Below, one piece after another: positions 22,090 through 33,039 of a stretch of 64,000 nucleotides of DNA. The notes beneath the pieces were generated by a model that did not search any database, was not told where the DNA came from, and saw only the letters and a program-made list of their open reading frames with translations. The DNA comes from Phlebotomus papatasi (Eukaryota > Arthropoda > Insecta > Diptera > Psychodidae): contig NC_077222.1 of NCBI RefSeq assembly GCF_024763615.1, forward strand, positions 40,486,001 to 40,550,000. Direction: 5' to 3'. Numbering within the stretch: the first letter of the stretch is position 1; every line of letters starts with the position of its first letter. Made by a program: the position numbers and the translations under genes.

Positions 22090-24234
22090 TTGAGGTTTGC
22101 CTTGTGTACAAAACTCTGGTCCTCGTGAAGAGGGATAAATATACTATATATCTGTCTAAATGCGGTCTTGTTCTAAGAAGTGTAAGCTTAATTTCTGATC
22201 TATTTATGAGTTGGCTTCAAACAGCTCCATATAATATTAAAAAAAAAAAACACTTCGCGAGGGGCTAGTCTAAAACATATCCGAAAATAAAAGTAATCTA
22301 TAGTACCGTTTTCGAAATAAACCAATAAACATGATTTTGGAGGAGATGATGGGGAATGAGAGGAAAAAAGAAAAAACCGTCTGGTGATAATGTTTTTTTT
22401 TATTGAGGGTCACCGAAGACCGAAATTTGATATCTTTTTCCGCTTAAGCTCCAGAGTGATTACAAATTGAAAGAAAAGGATTGCTCTCTCTTTGAGTTCG
22501 AGCAGTAAAAAACAACAATAGAACATATTTTTTTCACCACAATGTTCTTGTAATTTAGTATATTCAAAATTCATATATTGACTCGATTGACCAATCTCAA
22601 ATTGAATTTAGCACACCAATTCCACATAATACTTCCATTTGACTTTTATTTTCCATTTGGTTTCCGAGGTGTTTTCCACCCCCCTTCTCATCCAACAAAG
22701 AGAGAAAATGTTTAATATCCGTCTCGAGATTTGCTTGGGGAGTCATGAGGATAAATGTGTGACGAATCGCGCTATCGAGATCAATGACGGATCGAGGGAA
22801 ATTGGGGTTCATTTCGATTTATTCTGGGTGACACAATGATTAAAAGGCACCCTCACGATGGGGGCCGGAAAATAGCTCAGACTCGCTGTTTTTCTGGGGG
22901 ATGAAATTGCGCGAGGGGCTGAAGCCCAGGCTGGAGCAAAGCTCAGTAATCGGAAAAGTGGAAAAAAGGCACGAAAATAATTATCTGCATAAATACTAGA
23001 AAATTAAACCTTAATTTAAAAATTATGCAAACATCAAAATTCCCAATTAAATGGGATATACACATAGTGCGAAGGAGTCACTCCCCAACCCCTGTCGATT
23101 TGTGCCAAGGGTGGATTTTCCCTTTAAGAATCCCAGCCTCATGGCGTACCACCCTGTCGACAGGCTATAAAATTAACGAGTATTTTTGTCATTAAACATC
23201 TTAATGAAGCCGGGTGGGACTAGAAATCCACCCACTTCTTATTTTACAGCCCCTTAGTTTTTTTTCTCTTTTCACTTCTGGGTTTTACTGATGGCTCTTT
23301 TAAGAATTCTAACCTCGCCCACTCTTTTTTATTGAAATAAAATTATTTGACTTTTGCTTATAGACTTTAATAACGAATTTTTGATAATATTTTATAGAAC
23401 GAATTTATTAAAAAGGAAAATTTCTTGTTCATTGAGAATGACCTTTAGACCATCCTTAAGTGGCCTTATGGTCACTAGCCGATCCTTAAGTCTTAGAATT
23501 AAAGCAAATCTTGCAAAAAAAAACATACCTAGGTGGAATGACACCCCCGGAATAAATACAAAGTCACTCGTATCTACGGTAATACGTTAAACGGTCTTCT
23601 GACTAGAGGTTTGTCAAATGTTTCAATACCCGAAATAGAAATCAATTTAATTGGTTTTTCAGAATCTAATAAAATATTTGCCCTCTATAAACCAATTTAG
23701 AAGCCGGTTCTTCTATAACTCTTGCAACGGTTATATTTTGAAATTCACGAGCACTTTCCTCTCGAACGGCACCGAACGGAGTGTGTTCGTGTGGAAGGGA
23801 AGTCAGTCTTGGTTGGAACGAGGAAAGGGATGCTTCGGGCTCCGTGTCCTGGATCTGATAAGGTGGATAAATTGCATATCCCAAGGCCCAGGGCAACACC
23901 AATCCTAAGTAAAAATTTTTACAAAAGTCTCGATTGATAAGAATTTAAAGAAATTAAACCATGTGGCTAAGTCTTTGGTCTTTGGACCGTAGTAGGGTAC
24001 TATTTCAATGGAAACTATTCATGTTTTTTTTTTTTGACACTTTACTGTTCTCAAGTAACTACTTATGCATGATCGGCTTTTCTTTGTGTTGGTTCCTGTC
24101 TCAACTGTTTTCCGCAGTTAGAACCATACCATTCGTGACTAAAACTAACACAAAGAAACTCGATGACATAAAAGCATTTCAGAACTGTAAGGCTCTAACA
24201 AATAAATTATTGGAATAGCACCATTAGGGTAAAG
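22090..24234. other. Intergenic; balanced island ~22590-23240
   Basis: 22590-23240 is balanced, with no repeats or recognisable coding. The rest is AT-rich, apart from the dispersed repeat at 23436-23582 and a short balanced patch at 23740-23900. Confidence 0.4.
23436..23582 (+). repeat. Dispersed repeat, same family as 24474-24663
   Basis: The segment GATCCTTAAGTCTTAGAATT AAAGCAAATCTTGC recurs inverted at about 24530-24560, and the end (AAGTCACTCGTATCTACGG) matches the ends of the 24.5 and 5.4 kb copies. Confidence 0.6.
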
Positions 24235-24236
24235 TG

Positions 24237-24464
24237 ATATAATTTGGAATTAGTGTTTGTAGTACAAGCTGGACAATTCGCCAGTACAAGTTGGACATGG
24301 CTTTTTTCTTGATAAATAAAGTACAAAATTTGTTTTTGAGCACAAAGAACGAAATTATAAAACTAAAGCATTAAAAATATACAAATAAAAATGAAGTACT
24401 AAATTTATCAAGACAAAGAGCCCTGTCCAAATTGTACCATAGTCCAACTTGTGCCACTTTACCC
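24237..24464. mobile_element. 228-bp TA-flanked MITE, GGGTAAAGTG ends
   Basis: It begins GGGTAAAGTGATATAATTTG and ends ..CAACTTGTGCCACTTTACCC, between TA dinucleotides. GACAA(T/C)TTG and ACAAGTTGGAC motifs recur inverted inside. Confidence 0.75.
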
Positions 24465-24473
24465 TACTCATAC

Positions 24474-24663
24474 CGTACATTCGGGTGACTTTGTACTCAG
24501 AGAGTGACTTTAAACCCCTATTTTTCGCAAGCTTTGCTTTAATTCTAAGACTTAAGGATCGGCTAATGACTATAAAGGCACTTAAGGATAATCTAAAGAT
24601 CATTTTCAAGTGCTGAATTTAAAGAAAAGCTTACGCAGGGGTGCAAAGTTATCCGCATCTACT
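24474..24663 (-). mobile_element. ~190-bp MITE, GTAGATGCGG ends
   Basis: The left end (CGTACATTCGGGTGACTTTG) and right end (GTGCAAAGTTATCCGCATC then TAC) are inverted relatives. The middle carries the inverse of the CCTTAAGTCTTAGAATTAAA segment found at 23.48 kb. It lies only 9 bases beyond the element at 24237-24464. Confidence 0.6.
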
Positions 24664-24788
24664 TTATCGTAAGTCCTTTAAGGAATGAAATATTGTAGAA
24701 TTTTCTAGGATCTTTTTATTCAATTTTTATTAAATCTTGATCCAGATCCAAAACATTTTACTGCTCGGATTAAAAGAGAAAGCAGTTA

Positions 24789-25213
24789 GGGTAAGTGTGC
24801 CAAATTTCGATATAGTTGCATGCAAGCGCCAAAGTGTCATGTTTGTAATGTAATATTTTTAATACAAAATTATTTTTTTGTTACTTTTTTATAAGGAGTG
24901 CTGCATGTAACCTTGTAGACAGTTCATCGTCTTTATTTTCTCTAAAATCATTCTTATTATATTTTAAAATGAATAAAAATGTAGACTTAGCATTGGTAGC
25001 CTATTCCGGCCACCTTCATTCTCATAGTTCCTTGCCCTTCTGGAATTTTTGCAATGCCTTTTTCAGATTATTTTGCTCGTCGAAGCGATATTTTTTCTTA
25101 TTTTTTACATTGTAATCTATAGAGTATACAAAAAAACTAAAAAATCATGGAAATTTGAGGAATAAAAATAGTGGCCGAAATTGCAAGATAGGCGGAATTT
25201 GGTACACTTACTC
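24789..25213. mobile_element. 425-bp TA-flanked MITE, GGGTAAGTG family, copy 2
   Basis: It begins GGGTAAGTGTGCCAAATTTC and ends ..GGAATTTGGTACACTTACTC, flanked by TA. Its left third matches the inverse of the right third of the 7271-7624 element. It has an extra ~70 bases near 25050-25135 not found there. Confidence 0.7.
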
Positions 25214-25215
25214 TA

Positions 25216-28200
25216 TTTTTTTTTCAATAAGGAAATACTAAAATGCATCCAAATTCTGAATAAAGTCTTTAGCCCTGACTTTTAGAAACAGTCTTACAAC
25301 GCCAATTGGTATCATATGCCAAAATTTATTAACTTGTATTTTTCAAGATATTGACTATCCGTAATGAACTCGACATTAATTATATTATCATAGAAGAAAC
25401 AAAGGTTTATGGTACATCTAATCTGAAAACCAGTGAAACCATTTACTTAAATCAAACTTTCTTTTATTCTCAAATTTTGTAAGTTTAGTAGACCTTCAAA
25501 TATCTACCACCTTTATCTAAGGGTAAAGATTAAAAAAAAATTGAATATTTTTGGACATTACTAGACAAACCTTAAGTCTAAAATCCCGTTGCACGATTAC
25601 TGAAATTCTATACTCAGAAGAATAGTGAAGGATTGAAAGAGACTTTTGCAAAATGTCGTTCAGCTTCCTTTTCCGCCACCCCTATCGACATCCGGTCAAT
25701 TCATCGTGACCACCCCAAAATCTAGCAGGAGACTCGTTGTCTCCCCGTCTGGTTTCTGCTTATTGATTTTTGACATTTTGGGGGACAAACCAGCAGTAAA
25801 TTCAATACTCCAAGACAACTGAAGCTCCCCCGAGGCCAAAATTAATTGTTCATTGACGTCTCCCCAAAATCGATTTTCCATCCCCGCAAAAGTTAGCTCT
25901 CGAATTAACCAAAAATGCGTTGTTTTGCCTCTTTTCCTTATCATACAATTTTCTGCTGGATAATTATAGCCTCGAGGGTGGCAAGACACTCAAGTCTGAG
26001 TTGGAGAAGCATAAAAAAAATGTTAAATAAAAAAAAGAAGCATACTAGAAGAAAGGACACAGAGACAGAAATTAGTCTGATTCTGACAGCTCTAATCGTC
26101 GTCCTCGCAGTCTAATTTAAAAATTCGATAACGCCCATCCCACTCCCAAGAAGAAATGGATGAAAATGGAGAAAAATACCCTGCTAAATGAGGATGGAAA
26201 AAAATCCACTCGAAATCCCAAGGGCAGGGGATGGAAAATTGCAATGACATCCGACAATTGGTGGATGCTTGAACTCTGGAGGGTGAATATGAATTCGCGG
26301 AGTATTTATCAGGATCATTATCTGAGAGAACACAAATTTTTATTATGTGATTATTGTCTATTAAAATACCATTGGTGTGTCAACATTCCAATACTCCTCA
26401 ATTATTTACATTTTGATTAAATAGTTAGATTAAATTTTAATACACTTTGAAAAGTCTTGAGCTATATTCCAAGGGAGAATCTCAAACTCGAAATAGGTCA
26501 AACGTAATACAGGTTATGCCATCTGTATGCCAATAGCTTTATCTGACATGCGCTCATGAAAGGCTCCCTTCAGTAAACAATACACATTTGAATTTACCGT
26601 TGATGGGAAAACCACAAGGAACCTTTTAGAATTTTTTTTCACCTCCAGAGGATGGAACGTGAAGAAGAGCAGACAAAATAGTTAAGTTGAGTGATTTGAA
26701 AGAGAACTAGTCTGGCCAAGAAGAAAAATAAAAATTGAATGGAGCAGGTTCGTCGCTTGATTCCGCTCAAGTCTTTCGTTTTCAAGTCAATTCCATTCTA
26801 TCAAAATTTGTTTCTCACCAGACCATTTAATTATTTCTCTTTTTGAGCATGTCGAAGAGCATATTTTAGTCTTTTTTTCATACCTTTTGTTTTTCATTTG
26901 AAACCTTTTGGAGTCGAAATACACCAAAAATGAGGAGAGAGAGAGAATGGGTACTGGACGCCAAAGACAAGGGAAAAAAGGCGGTGTGGCGGTGAGAGAG
27001 AAAAAAATTGAGGGGAGCTCAAAAGAACCCAGAGACGAGAATGCTGGAGCTGAAGAAGCAAAAAAAAGCATCCATATGAGATGGCTTCAATATTCCTTGA
27101 TGCATAAAGGCGTGGCTCATTTGCATTTTTATGTTATACCACAAACGGTGCACAGCAGACAAAAAACCACGTCTTGATATTAATATAAAAAGAAATCAAT
27201 GATTTCTGCAAGACGAATCGCAACAATTTGATGGACTTGAGATTGAGGCTGCACGATGGGTTATATGGTAAAAAAAAGTATTAAAAAAAGTAAAACAGAC
27301 ACGGCAAAAACACCACTTCCTTCTTGTGCATCGTATCTCCATTATTATTATTGATCTTCCCCTTCTTTTGCTCTGACTCATCTCGCAGTGTGGTGCAAAG
27401 ATCGTGGCCTGCAGAGGCTCCTCACATTATCTTTTGCGAACTAGCAATCATCTTTCATTCGCTTCCATACAGTAATTCGTCCATCGTGATGGTCTTATTG
27501 CTGAAGCCAACATCCAAACACCATAGGCTTTCCAGGGATGCGTTTACACACCATACAAGACACACTGGCGAAAATTAACCGTGTGATCTCTTCAATTTGC
27601 CATTTTGAGCCAATGAAATATTGAAGTCTCCCCGAAATCTGCATCACTCACCCAGTAGACAGACTTCTCTTCCAAGACATACCAAAGCAATGTTTCTGCC
27701 CCAAAAATACTACAGCAGCCGATAAAGAAGACACCAAAAATCAATGTGAGGTGTGGCTAGACACAAATAACATACTCCGCGATCTCGAAAAATAATGATC
27801 ACGATCGCGAACGAAGAATGATCACGAATTGAAATGCAGCAAACAGATCAATTACCCAGAGTTCTCCCGTGTGATCATATGGTTGGAAGGGCTATTTGTA
27901 TGTAAGAATGAAGCAAGATGATGGTGCGATCGTGGCGTATCAAATTGATAAATATCGCATATCAATTTCAATTGTTTCGCAATACATAAATCCCGCACTC
28001 TCGGGAGATCGATGGACGATTGGCGGTAGAAAGGAGCGCTTGAGACACTTTTCGGCTGCTGACTTTTACCTTCTATCTCTTCGTTCGGGAAGCTACACAA
28101 TTGAAATGCGTGACTCCGCGAACTAATGTCATTTGATTGACGGGTGTCTGTCACAGGAGCAAGAAACCGCGTAACTCTGCTGCCGCCGCACTTTTTTCCT

Positions 28201-28767
28201 TGCCCAACTGTACCCATACCCCTGCCTCCCTGTTTTCACAAAATTCAATAGTGTTCAACATTGTTGAGCCACCAAACAAATACGAGCTTAGACATATTTG
28301 AAGATCTGAGTCACAATTGTTTCAACACTCCGAGAAAAAAGGTAACGAAAATCAGTTACACAATATTGGCTTAGATTGAAATAGATTCAAATTCAAAATT
28401 CATCTTCATGGGCATCCCTATGTCGTTAAGTAGTATAAGTCAATTCAAGATGTTTTCTACCTACTCAAAATAAGTAGGGGGATTATACTTTTAATTAGAT
28501 CTAGTTTATAGACACAGTCGATGCAATAATAAATTTATGATATTGGACAGATTCTGGATTTATCACTACTCGAAATTCTTACATAGCACCGTTTCTCAAA
28601 AGAAGCAGATTCAGTACATAAGTAACAATTGCCATATATATAAATTTAGTAAAAAGGTTATGAACTAAAATGGGAGGTTAGTAACTCTTAATAATTAATA
28701 TAATAATAATAACTATTAATAATAATAATAAATAATGTAGCCCATTGATGATTTAGCAAACATAAAT
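25216..28767. other. Intergenic; balanced islands ~25640-26420 and ~26640-28250
   Basis: These two blocks have the most even composition in the middle of the window and lack transposon ends. Open frames of 80-120 aa exist on both strands, but they overlap each other and match nothing I know, so I do not call genes. A TGATTGACGG motif (Exd/Hth-like composite) lies at 28133. An (AAT)n tract is at 28689-28736. Confidence 0.4.
28689..28736. repeat. (AAT)n microsatellite
   Basis: An imperfect AAT/TAA run with short breaks. Confidence 0.8.
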
Positions 28768-28769
28768 TA

Positions 28770-28980
28770 GGGGAAACTGGGGCACCACCAAACGTGGGGT
28801 AGCACGAAACACTAATTTTTATTTTAAACTACTTGTACTACCTTTACCATTTCTTCAGTGGACAAGCATTCCTATAATGCCTATAAATTTCTATAAGTCT
28901 TGTCCTCTGAAGTTGAATATTTGATTAAAAAATTGCAGTGTTTGGTGCTACCCCGTGTTTGGTAGTGCACCAGTTTCCCC
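28770..28980. mobile_element. 211-bp TA-flanked MITE, GGGGCACCACCAAAC family, copy 1
   Basis: The left end is GGGGAAACTGGGGCACCACC, then AAACGTGGGGTA. The right end is the inverse (TACCCCGTGTTTGGTAGTG, then CACCAGTTTCCCC). TA stands on both sides. The interior has ACTACTTG, TTTCTTCAGTGGACAAGC and TCTTGTCCTCTGAAG, all shared with copies at 32825, ~56868 and 57756. Confidence 0.85.
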
Positions 28981-29243
28981 TACAATGTAATCGTTCATTA
29001 TGCGAAAGAGTTCGATTTTTTGTTCTCAATAATAATTCTTATATGGCAATTCTTATTAGTCTGCTGAATACACCCCCCCAGTATGCGTACCAAAATTTTT
29101 GTTGCTTAGTCTACTTTATTGAAACATTGTAAACTAGGCTAGGGGTCGGCGCAGGTAGGTTATATGCTAACTTCAATTGCCTTGTATCTGTACTTATTGC
29201 AAACGACGCGTAGCTGCGTAGTAAAATCAGATATAAAGCTAAA

Positions 29244-30798
29244 GGGCCAATCCATCTCAAGACGACCATAGGGGTACCCTTCATGGTCTTAGATGTTTCT
29301 GAATTTTACATATGTTAAAGTACACGATAAAATAATATACCCCTATTTTTTTTTTCGTCTGAAAAAAATTCCTGGCCGGAGATACATGGCGTCAAAGATG
29401 GCGCCTCGCGCTTCATTCCTCAATTGCGATTTTTAGCAAATAATTTAAAATGTTCTATTTCGGGAACGGGTTGAGATTTCTTCTTACTCTTTTTTTTATT
29501 TGAAAGATAATTTTATACTCTTTAAAACGATATACTTGATTTTGCATTATCTGCTTAAGTTTTTTTGTAACGGTATTTTAAAAAAAAATTGAAAAAAATT
29601 AAAAATTAATTTTTCTCAAAAACCCCATTCTCAAAAATTTTGATTTTTTTACTGTTGATCAGTAACATTGAGTACTACATTCCCTGAAAAGGCGAGCTTC
29701 CACTTTTGCACTTACTTTTTTTTAAAAATATTTGAAAAATTACCATATTTTCAAAATTGAAAATAACCAGTTAAACTCAAAATTTTGAGTTCAACTTTTC
29801 AGGGAATATAGTACTCCACAATACTTATAAACAGCCAAAAAATCAAAATTTTTCGAAATCAAGTTTTTGAAAAAATTTTTTTTTTGAGTTTTAAATAAAA
29901 ATGTCTTTTATTGACAAAAATAAGCTTTTAAATCATATTAAACACATGTACTAATTATGTTTTTTTGTTTTCTTCTAGTTTTTCAAAAAAAAAATTTGGA
30001 AATTTTTTTGGATTATTTTTGAAAAAATTAAAAAAAAAAATTTTTTTGAAATTCCGTTTAAAAAAAAATCTACATATTGACACATGTGTCAAATGTATCT
30101 TAAAGTTTGATTTTTGTCAATAAAAGACATTTTTATTTAAAACTCAACAAAAAATTTTTTTTTCAAAAACTTGATTTCGAAAAATTTTGATTTTTTGGCT
30201 GTTTATAAGTATTTTGGAGTACTATATTCCCTGAAAAGTTGAACTCAAAATTTTGAGTTTAACTGGTTATTTTCAATTTTGTAAATATGGTAATTTTTCA
30301 AATATTTTTAAAAAAAAGTAAGTGCAAAAGTGGAAGCTCGCCTTTTCAGGGAATGTAGTACTCAATGTTACTGATCAACAGTAAAAAAATCAAAATTTTT
30401 GAGAATGGGGTTTTTGAGAAAAATTAATTTTTAATTTTTTTCAAATTTTTTTTAAAATACCGTTACAAAAAAACTTAAGCAGATAATGCAAAATCAAGTA
30501 TATCGTTTTAAAGAGTATAAAATTATCTTTCAAATAAAAAAAAGAGTAAGAAGAAATCTCAACCCGTTCCCGAAATAGAACATTTTAAAATATTTGCTAA
30601 AAATCGCAATTGAGGAATGAAGCGCGAGGCGCCATCTTTGACGCCATGTATCTCCGGCCAGGAATTTTTTTCAGACGAAAAAAAAAATAGGGGTATATTA
30701 TTTTATCGTGTACTTTAACATATGTAAAATTCAAAAACATCTAAGACCATGACCCCTCGATTTGCGATTTTTTCGGTCGTTTTGAGATGGATCGGCCC
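29244..30798. mobile_element. 1555-bp giant palindromic (foldback) element
   Basis: The left arm starts GGGCCAATCCATCTCAAGAC. The right arm ends in its inverse (GTTTTGAGATGGATCGGCCC). The flanks carry TAAA on both sides (29240-29243, 30799-30802), a likely target-site duplication. The two ~720-base arms match almost throughout, with a short centre near 30021. Each arm also holds its own smaller inverted repeat: TACATTCCCTGAAAAGG near 29678 against CTTTTCAGGGAATATAG near 29795, mirrored in the right arm near 30222 and 30341. The element encodes no protein. A transcript through it would fold into a very long double-stranded RNA. Confidence 0.85.
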
Positions 30799-30802
30799 TA
30801 AA

Positions 30803-31232
30803 GCATTTGGAAAGTTGGTGATCCAAGAGGCAGCATGCCTCCGATATGTTTCATTTGATAGTGATAGTATTCGGAAGGAAGCATAGAGCTGGGTCGCTTA
30901 CGGGTAATTGGTCGCGATAATCTTTGGCTACCATTATGAATCTTTCAGGGGATCTCACGCTATATCTCATAATAGCGTTGGTTTTTAGGCAAATAGATCC
31001 CTGACTTGACTCACCTAACCGGTGAGAAGATATGAATGTCTGCCCGATATAGACCATTTTTAACATATTAATAAAAGCATATAATACAGTGCACCACCTT
31101 TGCCCAACAACTCCAGGAACACGGAAGACGCATCGACATTACGAGAAGGCGCTCTTGAGTGGTCTACGATATGGATCTAACAGATACTTCCACTAAGGGA
31201 TGATATGACATTGCAACGGTGATTATCTTGTA
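30803..31232. other. Mid-GC stretch, possibly decayed retroelement
   Basis: The composition is richer than its surroundings and a 71-aa minus-strand frame lies at 30851-31066. It could be a further part of the RTE-like relic at 31.9-32.7 kb, but I find no motif that shows it. Confidence 0.25.
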
Positions 31233-31563
31233 GGGTAAATGTCCTAATTCAAAACCATTTCCAGACGCTTTAACTTTGACAAAAGATTCAACACACTAAG
31301 TTCATATTTTTTCTGAAGAGAATTACACAAATTTGCTCCTTGACTCTTCTAGAATGTTACTGTTTAGTGAAAATTAAAATTTGTGAATATGAATGGATTT
31401 TCGCTTTATTTGGAGCAAAATTAACTAAATAATGAAACTGTGGTATAGAAAATATATAAATATAATAATTTAGTACTGCATTCAACATGAAACAATGACG
31501 TTTCCATTTGGAGTAGCGAAAAATTTCCATTTGGAGCAGGTTTTGAATTAACTTAATTTACCC
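31233..31563. mobile_element. 331-bp TA-flanked MITE, short copy of the 9.5-kb family
   Basis: It begins GGGTAAATGTCCTAATTCAA and ends ..GAATTAACTTAATTTACCC, with TA on both sides. It matches both outer parts of the element at 9526-10388, inverted, and lacks that copy's ~530-base interior with the transposase fragment. Confidence 0.8.
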
Positions 31564-31882
31564 TAACACAACTGTCTCGATATGATTAATAATAATAGGG
31601 TTGTACAAAGATTTTTTAGGCTGCATCGGGCTCATATGATAATCAGATAACCAGCACATCTAGACCTATTGCCCTAGATAAAAATTCAATTCTATTTGTT
31701 AAGAACTTACTTAAACGATTTTGTTAAGACCTAGGTTGCAATCTGGCATTAAAATAATATTGTCATTATACTGCTTCTTTTTGACAAGAATATTTTTGGA
31801 AAGCTTGGCTTAGATGGATTTTCAGAAATCGTACACAAACTTCTGCTGAAATGCTACTGACTTACTTACTTCAACCGGCGCG

Positions 31883-32170
31883 CTACAAACCAATTGCTGT
31901 TCTTGGCCTGACCCGTAGCCACTCGAGCCTGTAACGCGCCACTGTTCTCCAATTCCATACCCCTAATGAGCTGGTGTCCTGGTAAACGTCGTCGGTCCAT
32001 CGGAAACTGAGTCAGCCTCGTTTCCTCGAAGCATAGAGTCCGTCCCTAAATACTGTCCAGGATGTGTCCTCCTCGTCCTTGTGAGCCAGATGACTAGCCC
32101 ACCGGAGCCTATATTGAGGTGTATTTGCTTGACGACAGTTACTTCTCGGTAGGTCTCATATACCCCAGGT
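31883..32170 (-). pseudogene. RTE-like non-LTR retrotransposon, C-terminal end of ORF2 (relic)
   Basis: Read on the minus strand, the segment from 32110 down to the stop at 31883 gives RLRWASHLAHKDEED, then LYASRKRG, one stop (TGA where Arg is usual), LSFRWTDDVYQD, LGVWNWRTVARYRLEW and a final AIGL. This is the familiar C-terminal tail of RTE-class ORF2 proteins: (R)LRW.GH..R.., RG.P..RW.DDV..D, LG...W...A.DR..W, ...GL. Just upstream, VVKQIHL continues the homology after a one-base frame slip. It is therefore a dead copy with at least one frameshift and one stop. The 296-bp hairpin element at 32180 interrupts it. No replication-competent element is present. Confidence 0.65.
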
Positions 32171-32179
32171 TGTATAGTA

Positions 32180-32475
32180 GGGCGTTTCAACTAGGAAAAA
32201 TTTTTTTTGGCACTATTCTCACGGTGCTGTATTTGATGAGACAAGAAAGTTTTTCTTCTACGACCATATGATCAGACGCCGTTTAGAGGTGGCTGAACGA
32301 CCCTCTCTGTAGTGTAAAATCCGGTAAAATCAGAAATTTGTTCTACAGAGAGGGTCATTCAGCCACCTCTAAACAGCGTCTGATCATATGGTCGTAGAAG
32401 AAAAACTTTCTTGTCTCATCAAATACAGCACCGTGAGAATAGTGCCAAAAAAATTTTTTCCTAGTTGAAACGCCC
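32180..32475. mobile_element. 296-bp near-perfect hairpin MITE
   Basis: The arms of ~130 bases start GGGCGTTTCAACTAGG and end with its inverse. TA flanks both sides, within a longer GTATAG/GTATAG context. The arms match almost base for base (for example CTGTATTTGATGAGACAAG against its inverse), with only ~30 bases of loop around CCGGTAAAATCAG. High arm identity suggests recent arrival or arm homogenisation. It sits inside the RTE-like relic. Confidence 0.85.
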
Positions 32476-32477
32476 TA

Positions 32478-32730
32478 TTGTATAGGCTTCAGAATCGTCC
32501 CTCCTCACCTACGATGCCTAATACCATCAAACTTCATCTCTTGAATAAACTTCGTCTTACCCAAAGTTTGAGTTTTAGTTATACTCTTTACTTCAAACCA
32601 CGAAAGCTAAGATCGCAGTTCTCAGCCGGATTACTCTTTTCCGAGTTTGGTCATTAACCAACAGCCTACATCGAATCTTTGGTTGCCGCAATTGGGATGT
32701 AGTAAATGTTATTCATTGTAGCTACCATAT
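32478..32730 (-). pseudogene. RTE-like relic, upstream continuation of ORF2
   Basis: This is the part of the retrotransposon relic on the other side of the hairpin element, with the same composition and orientation. Minus-strand readings in shifting frames give fragments like KRVIRLRTAILAF and KTKFIQEM, loosely resembling the segment after the RT domain (RRI..AN+A..GL....; ..TK..(L/I)Y) of RTE proteins. Several stops and frame shifts are present. The call leans on position next to 31883-32170. Confidence 0.35.
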
Positions 32731-32824
32731 AACGAAATACCTAATCTGAAACCCCTGTCGTAGAATTCAACAAACTTAGTCCTTAATTTATATCATGTTA
32801 GCAAATACTTTCTAAATTGGTATA

Positions 32825-33037
32825 GGGGAAACTGGGGCACCACCAAACACGGGGTACCATCAAACACTGCGATTTTTTAATCGGATATTCGACTTCAGAT
32901 GATAAGATCTATAGGAATTTATAGGCACAATAGGGATGTTTGTCCACTGAAAGGAATGGTCGAGATAGTCCAAGTAGTTTAGAAATAACGATTAGTGTTT
33001 GGTGGTACCCCGTGTTTGGTGGTGCCCCAGTTTCCCC
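32825..33037. mobile_element. 213-bp MITE, GGGGCACCACCAAAC family, copy 2 (inverted)
   Basis: Both ends match copy 1 (GGGGAAACTGGGGCACCACC left; TACCCCGTGTTTGGTGGTG right). The interior runs in the opposite direction. TA is present on the left; the right flank has changed to AA. Confidence 0.8.
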
Positions 33038-33039
33038 AA

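Noticed and set aside
21864..22268. 134-aa frame and partners at the 21.9-kb hairpin
   Set aside because: Open on both strands because the DNA is palindromic.
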